NCBI GenBank assembly: GCA_016630905.1
Contig: WBMQ01000010.1
Location: 682,001-746,000, forward strand
From: Capillidium heterosporum
Lineage: Eukaryota; Entomophthoromycota; Entomophthoromycetes; Entomophthorales; Capillidiaceae
Reading direction: 5' to 3'
DNA: 64,000 nt
The notes under the pieces are model-generated. The model did not search any database. It was given only the letters and a program-made list of their open reading frames with translations, and was not told where the DNA came from. Position numbers and translations under genes: made by a program. Positions 23,698-35,628 of the stretch are shown in pieces. Each line of letters opens with the position of its first letter. The first letter of the stretch is position 1.

Positions 23698-25251
23698 ATG
23701 ATAGACAACAGATGCGACTGTGGAGCTCATTCTGATCTGGGTTGGGACGATGCAGCCTCCTTCGACTCTCAAAACCATCCAGTATACATCAATACTCCCA
23801 ACGGTGAAAGATGGGATACCGATGTTGAATCCGAGGAAGGCTCAGAAAATGACCCTTTAGACCACGAAAGTTTATATAAGTTTATAACGCGACAGCACCT
23901 CTGTGATGGCAACTTCAACTGTTATGGACATGACGAATGCCTAGAAGAAATGAAAAACTGTTACCACTTTGGTTTCAACAACAACAAATTAAATGCAATA
24001 GTAAATAGATTGGCTATGACAGAAAGTTTGCTGGACTACGACGCGAACTTCGAAGAGGTACATCCCAATGATTTTTTACAGTTGGTTAAGGAGAGTAGAG
24101 TGCTACATCTGGTGCTATGTCAACCTCTAGTACTATACAAACCCCTGTTCCGTACCTGTAAACCAGACGCAATTGAAGAGTTTGACAGTTTCTATTTGAA
24201 CAAAAACAATGTCTTGGATCAGTTACGACTTCACTCCAAGGTTTCCAAACTGGCAAAACTGCTTTACAGAGTTTTCTATTTCAAGTTACATAAGGTACTT
24301 CATTTTTGTTGTTCTAATAATGAAAAATATGTCTAACCTTTAACTTCTTATTTCTTTAGGAGCAATCAGAAAGTAGCCAACAAGATGAAAATTCGGATGT
24401 TGAAGATAAATTTATCGATACAGTTTTAGAGGAAAGGTACAGTGCAACCGATGCGTACTCGGACCAAATATTTCAGATTTTACTAGATAACGTACAGTTG
24501 GATTCAAAGTTCGAGTATGACCCAACTTCCACCAAACTGATAATCAAGTTCGCACTGATAGTCATAACTGCAGTTCTAGTCTTCCAACTGGCTAACCAGG
24601 TGCAGGCCCAACTTAATGAATACTTTGGCAACTTTCGATGTCACTCTCAAACGCATAAGATCTTCAAGCTCCAATGACTTAGCTTTCACCTTGATTATGG
24701 ACCTGGAACAACGTTCCCATCTACTAAGCAGTTCCCAGAAAGTCATTCTCGACAATTTCAAAGGAAACTTTGTCGCCAACTTCCAACTGAAACCAAATGC
24801 CTGGCGACAAATCGATCTTATAACCAGTCTCTACAAACGGAGGCCACTTACTGACTGCCAACATACCGATTACCAATGCTTCCGAACATTGAACTGTAAG
24901 GCATCGTACCTGGATGACCTCGATATGTGCCAGTCGCATATGGAGCTAGATAAGTATGTCTGGTACGATTTGAATCGACTCGATGAAGCGTTCTTTAGGT
25001 TTATCAGAAGTAGGCTGGAGGATGCCCTGTTCTTACCTAACCATATAAAATATCTTTATCAGCTATTTAAAAAGTTTTCAGAGACGGAGCTAGTAAGTGA
25101 GAGTAATTTTTTTGTGCGTCAAAATATTCGAACGGAGGTCAAAAAGCCGCATAGGATTATGAACAAAGTACAGGTTGAATTAGACGAACGATATGATACG
25201 ATACCTGATGGCTCGATATTTTTCATGGATTATGAATCGACGTCGGATTGA
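23698..25251 (+). CDS. Family A protein, copy A4 (frame broken once)
   Basis: ATG 23698 aligns with the starts of A2 and A3. Exon 1 is 23698-24294 (199 codons), the intron 24295-24359, and exon 2 starts at 24360. The N-terminus has CDCGAHSDLGWDDAASFDSQ, then acidic residues and a helical region ending HSKVSKLAKLLYRVFYFKLHK. Exon 2 has DAYSDQIFQILLDN, a hydrophobic helix (LIIKFALIVITAVLVFQLA) and FGNFRCHSQTHKIF. An extra G near 24666-24672 shifts the frame, with a TGA a few codons later. The shifted frame is open to 25251, with SNDLAFTLIMDLEQRSHLL and TIPDGSIFFMDYES. I checked the GT/AG sites around the shift and found no intron that repairs it without removing conserved sequence. Function unknown. 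Confidence 0.63.
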
Positions 25252-25979
25252 TCATATTTCGGTGCATTTGATAAGATATAGATTTGATCGTTGGTAAGGT
25301 TGAATTTATTGTATAGTGTAAACTTGGCACATAAATTATTGTTACTATTTTGGGACCTAAATATAACTCTGGATTAGACTTTTAATTAAAGTTTTGTAGT
25401 TTATAAGCTTCCAAAATACACTACCTTATATTTTTCACCTTCATCTATATATACTTTCAACCATCAACCATCAACCCTATAGCTCTATTTTTATAGACTT
25501 TATCGATTATATATTACCTTTATTAATTGTATCACTGAAAAACATATTCAATCTTCGCATAGTGTCACATACTTTTATCAAGTATTTAGTGTCCTGGGAA
25601 AGCTCGGTAAAGTTCAACAACAGCTCTGAAAGGACCCATGAACTCTATTTTTTGAAAGCTGATATGAAGTAAATTTCGATTGCCGATGTTTTGCAATGCC
25701 CCTCGTATTTTTGAACCTTTGCTTACTATATATTCTTCGACCATTATTAATAGCGATAGCCTTCTCCTGCAAAACAATTAGCATGTTAAACCAGTTATGG
25801 ATCTATAATAAGGTTTTTAAAACTTTCAAAATCTTCTAGAGTCCCTTAAAGTTCTCAAAGGCGAACTTTTTCTTATGGATGCCCAAGCACACCTAGTTTT
25901 CAATTTATAATGAGGGTAATGCAAAGGTAGAGAGTATGTAGATAGGTTTATCAATTTAACTTTAATTTAAAGGTTTAGG
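25252..25979. other. Intergenic, no gene seen
   Basis: AT-rich spacer after A4. A minus-strand frame at 25586-25777 has no support. Confidence 0.5.
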
Positions 25980-26620
25980 ACTGAATATCATAGCTCCAAC
26001 TGAATCTTCAATAGATCGATAAAAGTCGTACAGATTGAATTCAAGTACGAATGCAGCCAGAGGTCGAAGAAGATCACTGTTTAGCTCTTCTTGATTTTGA
26101 TAATTATAGCTATATTTTAATAACATATCTCTGATTCCAAGTTGGACAGATATAATAAACTTGGCGACTGCATTGATTAGCCTTTTTCATATTGTTTGTA
26201 TTGCATGTTGCAAATTTATTAATAAATTCACAACATGTGCCACAAACAATATGAAAAAGATAGCTATTCTTCACTTCATAATCCACAAGTTCTTAGGCTC
26301 CAACAACTCGATCTTTTCCTTAATGGTGAACTTGGGATGCTGTCAAAGCTTGCTGGATAACTCACATAAAGTGGTTTTTAATTACACAAATGATGAGATC
26401 TATCAATTCATCTCTCAAGATTGATCAAATATTTTGGCCTGGTAAAGAGATAAGGGCGCTTATAAAAATGTAGGAATGATAAATTGAAGCGAGGGTATAT
26501 TAAGAGGTTAAAGGTAAATAGTCGACAGAGTTCTTGAATGGGATCGAAGTGAAGCTGGACATCAAGTAGCTTGTATTCATCTTTATAGTGAAATCAAGTA
26601 GTCAAGCTCAACACTTAAAT
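25980..26620 (+). pseudogene. Decayed family A copy A5 (C-terminal half)
   Basis: Fragments of family A exon 2 appear in order on the plus strand but in changing frames. VQIEFKYECSQRSKK near 26030 matches the pre-helix region of A4. A hydrophobic stretch follows, then FLGSNNSIFSLMVNLGCCQSLLDNSHKVVF at 26297-26370, which is closest to A1 (SNNLAFTLIMDLECRQSLLDSS). IEVKLDIK near 26550 matches the segment before the family signature. An inserted 78-bp palindrome (26182-26259) lies inside. The copy is clearly non-functional and closest to A1. Confidence 0.55.
26182..26259. repeat. 78-bp palindrome with no spacer
   Basis: Left arm 26182-26220 and right arm 26221-26259 (39 nt each) are reverse complements at 33 of 39 positions by my count. 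The outer 18 bp (CTTTTTCATATTGTTTGT) match perfectly and the arms meet without a loop. Most mismatches sit in the middle of the arms. Confidence 0.85.
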
Positions 26621-26845
26621 ATCTAAGTTAGCTAAGCAATCAAAGCCTGAACAGTGTTGCGAAGGACACACGAAAGCTTTGTAATACACTTAAACCATGT
26701 AAAACAACTACAGTATATAGCCTGAATAGGTAACTTATTATTTGATAGTGGACCTAGCAGCAACTTCAATTTCTCTCTGGCTTTAAATTCGATTTTGGCA
26801 TCCTAGATGAAGAAATCTGAATTAGCTACACTCCAAGCGTAAGTC

Positions 26846-27433
26846 TTAAGTAGCCAGTTTAGTCTTCAAGTGAAGTAGCGCCTTATCTCCTAGTATCAGA
26901 TTGTTGTTGATATTAACGGCCACTAGCTGCTTACTGATGATCAAAGCTGATATACCTTTGCTTCTAAAACTATTTAATGTGAATAGTCCTGTGCCATCGC
27001 TATCTACCATATTCCCATTACCACTCGATAAATAGTTGTGCCAAAAATTGTTAGAGGCAGTTTCCTTGATGTAATGGTACTTCTCACTAATGAATAGGTC
27101 AGCTCGTCCAAGATCTTCGGTTTGCATTTGCTTTCTAGAGCGGAAGTACTTAAAATCTCACCCATGCTCTTATATTGGTTCTTGAATTTATAAAACTCGC
27201 TGCACAGGCCACAGAACATATCTTTTTATGATTGTGCTCATAGGTAATTTAGTCGAAAGTAGACTTTTCAGTGTAGCTTGGGTTTCTAAGCTTCTCCAAA
27301 AAATCGTTCATATACCCTGCTGCTATGGCACACTGCCCTACGTCCTTATTTGACAACTAACAGTTTTTACCACAGCTGGTTGGGCTTCCTGATCTGTCTT
27401 TGCGGATGTATTTGAAGCTACAATATTGATCAT
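26846..27433 (-). pseudogene. Decayed 'family C' gene, right copy
   Basis: Read on the minus strand from ATG 27433, pieces in several frames join into one protein: MINIVASNTSAKTDQEAQ, VGQCAIAAGYMNDFLEKL, KKICSVACAASF, FKNQYKSMGEIL, FWHNYLSSGNGNMV and ISKQLVAVNINNNLILGDKA, ending at a stop near 26846. At least two frameshifts and one TAA interrupt it. The order and spacing of LEKL..SYTEK, C..C, YKSMGE and the VNINNNL strand match the plus-strand relic at 10585-11256. No family is recognised. Confidence 0.55.
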
Positions 27434-28194
27434 GATAGCTGTTTATAAACAAAATTCAGTTAGTAGAATTGGTAAAATTATTCGCTAATAATATTTAAAT
27501 AAAATGTGATTTTTATATACTGTAAAGCATGGGAAATATCGATAATAGGAATATGTGAATCCAGTCAAAATGTAAAATTCGGTTTAGCTGTGCTATAGTT
27601 AATAAACTCTGCTATTTTAACCTGCAGTTAGTTTGGGATTTAGTGTTCATTTTGAAAAGGACTCCAATATCTACCTAAAATAAATAAACCAACTACAGAT
27701 TTATGCTTTTAGTAGAAAAACGTTGCTAAATTTTCTACAACCTTATCATACCATTACTTTCGATCCCAATGTGATTTTGGTATTTTGAAAGCATGAGAAA
27801 CTCTATTATAGTTATTACAGGGAAAAGAAAATAACAAGTAGTGTATCCTACAGGCTAGAGGGGAATGGGTTAAATATACACCCGGAAAACCGGTAGTTGA
27901 TTGATAACTCAGTTTCCTAGCGATTTTTTCGTAAGGTATTGCTGTGAGCCAGATTAAAATATTTTGCCGCCATTTCTACATTGGAAATCAGTTTGATAGA
28001 CTACTTTTAAAGTGTATGATGTGTATCGATGCTTAGCTATACTATGGAAAGATCAATAGAATACTATATGGATTTAACATACAGGCTAAATTTTCTATTG
28101 TCATCGACGTTTATTTACCAATGCAAGTCCTCAACTATTTCTCTAGTTACACTATACCACTAACCAGGATCCACTTCTTACTCACTTTATTATA
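27434..28194. other. Intergenic, no gene seen
   Basis: AT-rich spacer between two minus-strand relics. I see nothing supportable in it. Confidence 0.45.
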
Positions 28195-29340
28195 ATTCTC
28201 TCTAGTAAAATCAAAGTATCCACTGACAAAACTTCTAGCCACCTTCTCATTCTCAAAATACAGTCTTATAGTACTCCGAGTACACTTCATTAAACTTTAA
28301 ACTATAATCTAAAGGTAGGAATTTCATACTAACCAAAGTAAACTTATCATTTAATGCTTTGACCATTTTACCAACCTCTGCTTGACTTTGAGCATATACA
28401 GGTAAGACTACATCTTTGGATCCCTTATTGACTAAACCCAATTTCTTGAGGTAGGTGTTCCATTGCAAATCCAAAAAGCTGGGAAATTTGCTGGTGCTAG
28501 ACATACTTGTCGCCAACACGCTGCTTACCTTCAATTTCTTGGCTCTTGTTTTCAATAATATATTTAAAAAATCATGGGTTGGAATCTTGGCTTTCATATC
28601 TTCAACTTTAGTGATTACCTTAGACTTGTAAAATATAGTATTGACCAATAGAGCTGTTTTAAATAACTAGTGGATATGAAGAAGCAGAGTCCTAGGTTCA
28701 AACTATTTTTCGGTAATGCACATTCGTAGAACCTTCCAACTAAGTGTTGATCGTATTGAAGTTGAAGTTGCAAACTTATTCAGGCTGCTGTAGATTACGT
28801 CTGGATTGTTTAGATACTGCATCATTGAATTGAAGTTTTTGGTTGATACGTTGTTTAAGTACACGTTGAAAGTTATATTAGAGCCACCATCCCTGATATG
28901 TTAGATGGGCTTCTTGATCTAGGCTATGGAGTTGAACCTGTGGCTACATCTGAAATCATCTATACTTAAGCTACATTCGACTATTTTAGCCAACTTTATA
29001 AATACAGCTATTCTCATTAGTAGGCTACGAAAATATTGGGTTGATATGTAAGTTTTTGATGGAATCAATACATATTTTGGTGGTTATGTGTTGATAGATT
29101 GAGGCCCCATTATAGTTAGTTATAGCTTATAGCTCTATAGTAGCATTACCAAAATTTAAAACCAACTTCATTGTTTACTTTGGATGACTTTAGCTTAAGT
29201 TGTATCGATTGTGGGTATCATTCTCGTTGCTATCAAAACTTATGATCCAAACTCCCTTGGACCAATTTATATGCCTCCTACATGGATTGAGTAATTTGAA
29301 AATTTTGAATTTAGTCATTAGCTCGGATTTAGCCTATATC
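28195..29340 (-). pseudogene. Decayed gene of unknown family, possibly family C-related
   Basis: The minus strand reads as protein-like text with scattered stops and frame changes. Pieces include CRRHINWSKGVWIISFDSNE near 29270-29220, ICIDSIKNLHINPIF near 29060 and SNITFNVYLNNVSTKNFNSM near 28850. An open frame of about 130 codons (28648-28253) continues in another frame to about 28195 as FENEKVARSFVSGYFDFTREN. The KG..IISFDS and IxFxVY segments resemble pieces of the 10585-11256 relic, but the match is weak. It was once coding, in my judgement. The family is not recognised. Confidence 0.4.
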
Positions 29341-30170
29341 AAAAGCCACCTTTGGAATAAAGTGTATTAAACCGGCATTGAAAAGCAATATATATATGTT
29401 CCTAATTAATAGGTGGATAAATGTAAAATCTTTTAATTTAATGCTGTGGTAAGCATGCTTATAAGTGCTTACTAATCATGAACTAAATTGTACATTTTTT
29501 GACAGGTAGTGAAACCAATGGTTTCCTTAAATGGTACTACTCCTGTTTAGATTCATTCTATACCTTTTAATACGCATCTATTAAAATAAGCTGTAGGATA
29601 ATACCGAATAAATAGAGTATAGCTTTTCTTGATATTTCCCCCTATCCTTGCTTCCAAGTGTACCCACGAGCTTATTGTAGTTGAGTAGTACAGCTCCAAG
29701 TTCAATCATTTATAAAGCCAAACCAATCCATCAATTGCCTTGTTCAAATAACTTATCAGCGACTTGAGTACTTTGCAACCACTAGGAAGGCAATATGAGC
29801 CTTTATCAAAATAAAATTTTATTCAAATGCTGAAATATTGTACTATATGACGATTCCCTAACATAAACAACAATTACTACTCATTTTCAAAATCAATCAA
29901 AATCATACTATAGCCAATAGAAGCTCAGAATTTCAAATTTTAAAGGCTTAGAATTCAATTTGAATGTCTCAAATAAACAGATTTGCTATGAAAATTATTA
30001 ACTGTGTTAGGAAAGCGCCATATGGTTCCATCGAGCTAGATCCATTGGATTCCCATTGAACAAATGCATCCCTTATTTGCAATGTCATGAACAAGTTTAG
30101 AGTTCAAGTATAAATTCCATCCAAGGGACTTTACATTTTGTTCACAGCCTTTAAGTTTATAGTGATAAAA
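29341..30170. other. Intergenic, no gene seen
   Basis: AT-rich spacer that must contain the promoter of the metallophosphatase gene. I see no gene. Confidence 0.5.
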
Positions 30171-31467
30171 ATGAAGCACAATCGTATACCAATTCTTCTA
30201 TATTCAATCCTCTTTATAGCAGCTGTAGCTTCAAATCCAACTTTTACTTCAAGTTCGCATCACCTGTACCTGACTCCAAACGACCGATTCAAACTGATCA
30301 ACTTTTCTGATCTGTAATTTATAACTTACCTATCAACTACTAAGGCATATTATATAACCTATAGACACTACGGTGAAGCACCAGAGTTAGACTGGGGCCC
30401 AGAACAGGATCAAAACTCCACAAGAGTCTTAAATAAGCTCCTAGACGCTGAAAACCCCGACTTGGTAGTATTTGGTGGTGACCAGCTGACCGCTGAAAAC
30501 ATGTTCAACAACGGTACCCAATACATCGATATACTAGTAAAACCTCTAGTTGAACGCAAGATCAAGTAAGCTATAATTTCATTTTAGAAATATACAGCTA
30601 TAATGCTACCAACTCTACCTTTTCATAATTTAGGTGGGCCTCAGTCTACGGCAACCACGACATGGGGCCTAACGTAACTAGATCCTCCATTTTCCAAGCC
30701 GAATCCAAGTACCCCCTATCACTAACTCAGCATGGACCCAAATTCCTAAAAGGCATTACCAACTATTACCTCATCCTCTACAAGAAGAATAGGCGCAATA
30801 GGAACAAACCCAAGTTGATATTATGGTTCCTAGATAGCCGAGGGGGTAGGGGTAAGGATGGGTATCATGATCCTGAGACTATCGATAAAGGTGTAGTCAC
30901 CTGGTTTAAGAGTACCAACGCCAAATTATTGAAAAAATTTGGGGATGTGCCCAGCTTGATGTTCTTCCATATACCGGCGTAGCTAATTTTTGAAATTGTA
31001 GAGAAGGTTGATTTGTTTTTATATGTAGGATCCAGTACAAGGAAGCTCAAGAAAATCTGCATATCGATCCCAAATGCTCCGGTTTAGATGGTAATTTAAA
31101 CTATTTTCAATATGTTTCCTAAACTTCAAACTATAGATGATGACGTAAGTTCCCAATCCCAGGATACCGGTGTCTTACAAGCCATACTGGAGAGTAAGAA
31201 CATCGAAGGAGTATTCGTTGGTCATGATCACGGTAACTTCAAAACTTGCCAATTAACTTGTTGAAGATTTATAAAGGAAACGCCTGGTGCTGCTACTACA
31301 AGGATTTACCATTATGCTACAATAAGCATACTGGGTACGGTGGATATGGAACTTGGGAACGTGGTGCTAGAGTTATCAATTTGAACTTCGAGAAGGGATT
31401 TAGATGGGACACCTTTATTAGGATGGAAGATGGCTCTGTCACCGATAGGTTTATCCCCAAGTATTAA
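30171..31467 (+). CDS. Calcineurin-like metallophosphatase, secreted (Dcr2/PAP-like)
   Basis: Six exons: 30171-30313, 30365-30565, 30634-30978, 31029-31090, 31137-31232 and 31277-31467, giving 345 residues with all phases consistent. Residues 1-22 are a hydrophobic signal peptide ([15 protein letters not shown]). The metallophosphatase motifs occur in order: DLHYG (block 1, first codon of the motif split by intron 1), GGDQ (block 2), GNHD (block 3), FFHIP (block 4) and VFVGHDHGN (block 5). These residues bind the dinuclear metal centre in the family. The C-terminus has the [17 protein letters not shown] segment seen in Dcr2-like phosphoesterases. The enzyme likely hydrolyses a phosphate ester outside the cell or in the secretory route; the substrate is unknown. 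No lesion is visible. Confidence 0.88.
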
Positions 31468-31735
31468 AGGTACCCGTCGGTTGATTTACTACATAGTATC
31501 GGTGATTTACCAAATAAATGCTTTAAACAAGACTTCTGCTTATTGGCTTCTCTATTAATCAAATTTATAAGAACCTCGTCAATTATTTTCCTTTAGCTAA
31601 AAGTATATCTCATGCTTTTTTCATAAAGTAGCTACAAAAATTTAAAGAACGCAAACCCAACTATAAGTCAAAGTAAATTTACTGTCCATAATACCATTCC
31701 ATTCCAACATTTCATCTCAAGACCCAAAGAAACAC

Positions 31736-33705
31736 TTAATTCTTTTTGGTTTCGACCTTCAAAATCCTCTTCTATATTTTATAAAAAATCCAAAATTTTA
31801 GTAAAAGCTATATCCCAATCAAAGAAAGCTACCTTGAGCGTCCTACCGTAGGCATCGATCCCAGCTAGCTCCTGCATCTCGATGGACTCAATATATCGTT
31901 TGGAGTTCCGGTTGAAATCCATAACCAAATTAAAAACCTCCTTGTTGGAGCTGGGGTCCAGATCAGTGAACTGGAAGATCCCCTCTTCTAACTGACCTTG
32001 GGTATTGATATCGTAGTTGTGGAGAGTGAAATTGAGCTTCTCTTGGCCGGCCTAAAAATTTAAATAAATAAATCAAGATGATCAAGGTTTCGACGTAGAA
32101 AGAAAAAAGCAAAAGTACCAGAAACACCATGGGGAGTAGGACTTGGGATGGCGGGTGAGCGGGGCACCGTTGTAAAACTTCTTGTAAAGTCAACCGATAG
32201 AAGATGCGGTGGATATCAGTTAGAGCCAACTCCTTGCACTTGAGTAAAGCCAATTGTGCTGTCACCAAGTTACGATCCTAAATTTATGAGATGCGGCACT
32301 AAAAATATTACTTACCTTTTCAAGTTCTTTGACGATATTTTTTATGGCTTTCTTGTAGTTAGTGGGGTTGGTCCTAGGGAAGCTGCCTAAAAGCTTTTCG
32401 TAGGGCTCGGCTGCTTGCCTAACTTCATGTAGAACTTTGCCATCCATTTGCTCTGGTAAATTGAAATCCTAGTTGCCATTCGAATTAAGGATTGATTTTG
32501 ATTTTAAATTTACCCTAGTGGTAGCCAGTTGGCACAGAAGGTACTTTTTATAGGCTTTGATCTGAACTAAAGAGACGTCGGAGTTACCGTTGGAATTAGT
32601 TCGATGAGCAGGTACTACCAACGCCTTTAGGGATCAGAAAATTAGAAAATCAGTTAAAAGAAGTTCAAGCAGTTACCATTTCAAAACAATCGATAGCATC
32701 TTCAAACTTGGATAAATTGAGGTGGACGATACCGGCGTAGTAATGGAAGGTTAAAAATTCTACCGTGTGGATGTAGGGCTATAAAAACACTAGCGTTAAT
32801 CACATATAGGATATGGAAAATTATACGTTAAGCCTGTCGTTCTTGATGCCCAAGTTCTTGTCAGCTATAGGTAGCGCATACCGGAAGAGGTCGGCGTATA
32901 TACAGTGCTATATAAAAATATCTATAAGCAAATCTACACACATAAAGCTAAATAATTACCTTGAGGGCGATCGGGTGCAGTGGAGTTAACTCCTTGAAAG
33001 ACTTACACATATTTACGAAGATCGGTGCCAAAACTATCGCCTAATTTCAAAAAATTGAGTCCCTAGAAGTTGAAAAAGTATCTACCGGGTTCTCTAGGTG
33101 TTCGAAGTTGCTAACGATAAGCTTTTTGTTGTAATGGTAGATGTGATCCAGACGATATCCCAACTCAAAAACTACCATATTTTAAAAAGAAGCAAAGTAA
33201 AATAAATACCTGGACGTTCCAATTTATCCCCTGGTTGTAAATTTGCTTGGGAGATCAATTTCAGGTAAGGTAACATCAACTTAAAGCTTTTGAAAATAGC
33301 AGCATCATTACAGAAACTATCTTTATCCAGGTACTTGAGATGCTTCAGCCTACAAATATAAAAAATCAAGGCTGAATATATATTCCAAATAAAAATCAAT
33401 TACGTCAAAGGTTAGATAAGTTAGAGGGAAGGAGTTTATGTTGATAAGGTCCAAGATGTTGATAGATTTATCGTTGGAAGATAAACTAGGCAAGAGTTTT
33501 GGTAAATCTTTGATATGTTTCAATAATTCCAAGTCAATTTCTTCATTGTTAACTTTGTTGGTAGATTTTGTGGTGGAATCTGAAGTTTGAGTAATTTAAA
33601 ATAGTGAGGTTAGGTTTGTAGTTGAAGTTGCAAATAAAAATATCTACCTTGGTTTGGATAATTTTCTTCCAAGATCTGTCGTACATAGTCGATAAACTGA
33701 TCCAT
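31736..33705 (-). CDS. csn3: COP9 signalosome subunit 3 (PCI domain)
   Basis: Twelve exons, highest coordinate first: 33705-33648, 33579-33404, 33342-33210, 33171-33086, 33040-32960, 32907-32827, 32778-32677, 32624-32514, 32468-32316, 32277-32128, 32051-31833 and 31771-31736. They give 461 residues with every intron phase agreeing. Supporting segments are FLTFHYYAGIVHLNLSKFEDAIDCFE (TPR-like, where CSN3 has FLCYYYYGGMIY..), QIKAYKKYLLCQL, AKNIV-type linkers, then the winged-helix part LTDIHRIFYRLTLQEVLQR and GQLEEGIFQF. The order and spacing match CSN3, which is about 420 residues in animals. It is a scaffold of the complex that removes NEDD8 from cullins. The assignment is by pattern only. 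Another PCI protein (a proteasome lid or eIF3 subunit) is the alternative. Confidence 0.75.
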
Positions 33706-35628
33706 AGTTGCTTTGCTTTCGATTGTCTTGAAAACTAATGTTGAGAAATGAAAAGGAACTTAGCAAGCTTTTCTTTCAAATTGAAATGGTTTTAAAGTGA
33801 CGTAAGTTTATCAAGTAGACTAAATAAAATTTCAAGAGTATTTTGGCGATAGGATATAGGCCTTACCAGCTATTCTTTATATTGAAGTTTCCAAGACTGG
33901 AGTTGAGCTTTGCAACGTTACTCCCATGCTTTACTTCAATAGTAAGTAGATATATACTATCTGTCACTTTACTTTGAAATTGCAAGTCACTACTTACGTT
34001 AGTATCAGCACTAAGGATGTCAAACGAAACTGGTTTGAATTTATATAGATACATACATTCTATTTTAAATATGTCTTTTACTATCTAATTTATTATAAAA
34101 AGCCAATAAGCACGAATATTAAATTCACAGATTCTAAGCAATACTTTGGAAAAATGATTTGGCTCCTAAAGCATTACTATTTGAACTTTATCACTACACA
34201 TCATAAAAAGATGTTTTAATATATTTAGGAAATCTATTTCAGATTCAAATGAACAGATAGTTGAACTAATTACCCCATCACTACAGGTTTATGGTAGATT
34301 TACCATCACTTATTACAGCTGGGTCAAAATTTAATCGGTCCTTACCATTTACCAAACCCTCTGGTCAAGAGGTAAATAATAACAGTATAGCTGCTTTTGC
34401 ACATTTTATCAAAATTGCTACTTTAATATAACCATCACATTCACGGTTTTCTTTCTATGATAGAAGTTGAGCTACAGATGCTATCATCTGCAATGGTAAA
34501 TCCAATAGCCTCATCAAATAGTCTATAAAACCAAATACATCTACAAAGTTCTATCACTCAACATTAAGGCCTATTTCACTTGTATAAGTAAATACACTCC
34601 AATATAACAAGCTTTCGATTGAATTGATAACTAACTTGAACTATTGTACCAGTGTAAGGGTTTCTTATCTATTACTTGCCTCCGTTCCAAAAGAAATATA
34701 AAATCAATGACTATAAGAGAATATTATTTTGGAATAGGATGGAGTATATTGAAAAAACATTTGCAAAAGGAATCTTCTGAATATGAGACCAAGCTAAATG
34801 ACCTTGTACACGAGCCCAAGGAGTAACGATATATATATATATTATTGAGAATTTAAAGAGTCATTGAGTCCTTGCAAATATTTTGCATATGTACTCTAAA
34901 GTATATAATATTAAAAATAATTTTAAGCTACTTTCATCATCATGCGAATAAAACTTGTCAAGCTTGTCAGAAAAGAGAAGCGTAAACATATACGCTCAAT
35001 TTACGATGATAATATGTCATTGAGCGAGCCATACATGGTCGATTTTTAGATAACTCAAAACCTTCTACCTCCATTTTATTTACAATATATTTTTATAACA
35101 AAAGTCCAAGGTATACCTTAGTCTAAAATTTTGAAATTCGATACTGATGTAGGTAGAAATGGTGATTGTATCTTTATAGGAGCCTATCAATCGGTAATCT
35201 ATTCTACATGAATGGAAAAATCCACACAGATATATTTAAAGGCATATTGAACCAGCTTTAACATATATATATAAAGTAGTAAAGTCATCATTTTAGACTA
35301 AAAGCTTAAACATGATGCCCTTAAAAGTTAAACTATAAAAGACTTCATCAAACTTTATATTATACATAGCTTGTTGAATTTTCACGTACTTTTCTAATTG
35401 ACTATAGATGTATTAGAATACTAACTACAATATTTGAAAATATATCAAAGGAAGTATATTTCTACTAGATATTGCTATTTCTTTGTCCACCAAGGTTCAC
35501 AATTAACTATATCCTATCGCTTTATCCCTTTTCACCACTAATCTAGTTATTTCTTAACAAAGTAAAACATTATAGAGGCTGACCTATTCAATTTTCGGTA
35601 CAAACATATCAAGTCTTCAGTTGTAAAT
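33706..35628. other. Intergenic, no gene seen
   Basis: Nearly 2 kb upstream of CSN3 and before the family B cluster. Short frames at 33863-34054 (-) and 34644-34826 (+) have no recognisable features. I see no gene. Confidence 0.5.

Noticed and set aside
24360-24700. A second intron repairing the A4 frame
   Set aside because: Each GT/AG pair of the right phase would remove the conserved hydrophobic helix or leave a stop, and A3 reads the same region without interruption.
11843-25251. Programmed +1 frameshifting with a shared slippery site in family A
   Set aside because: The breaks are at different positions in each copy with no common slippery motif or downstream structure that I can see. 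It is kept only as a question in the findings.
28195-28660. Serpin fragment
   Set aside because: The segment FLPLDYSLKFNEVYSEYYK recalls a serpin helix, but the order of other segments does not follow the serpin fold and no reactive-centre loop or signature is visible.
33340-33410. Frameshift in the COP9 subunit 3 gene
   Set aside because: Using the acceptor CTGAAG at 33343 instead of TTGTAG a few bases earlier gives a phase-0 junction (TFD-HLKYLDKD), so no lesion is needed.
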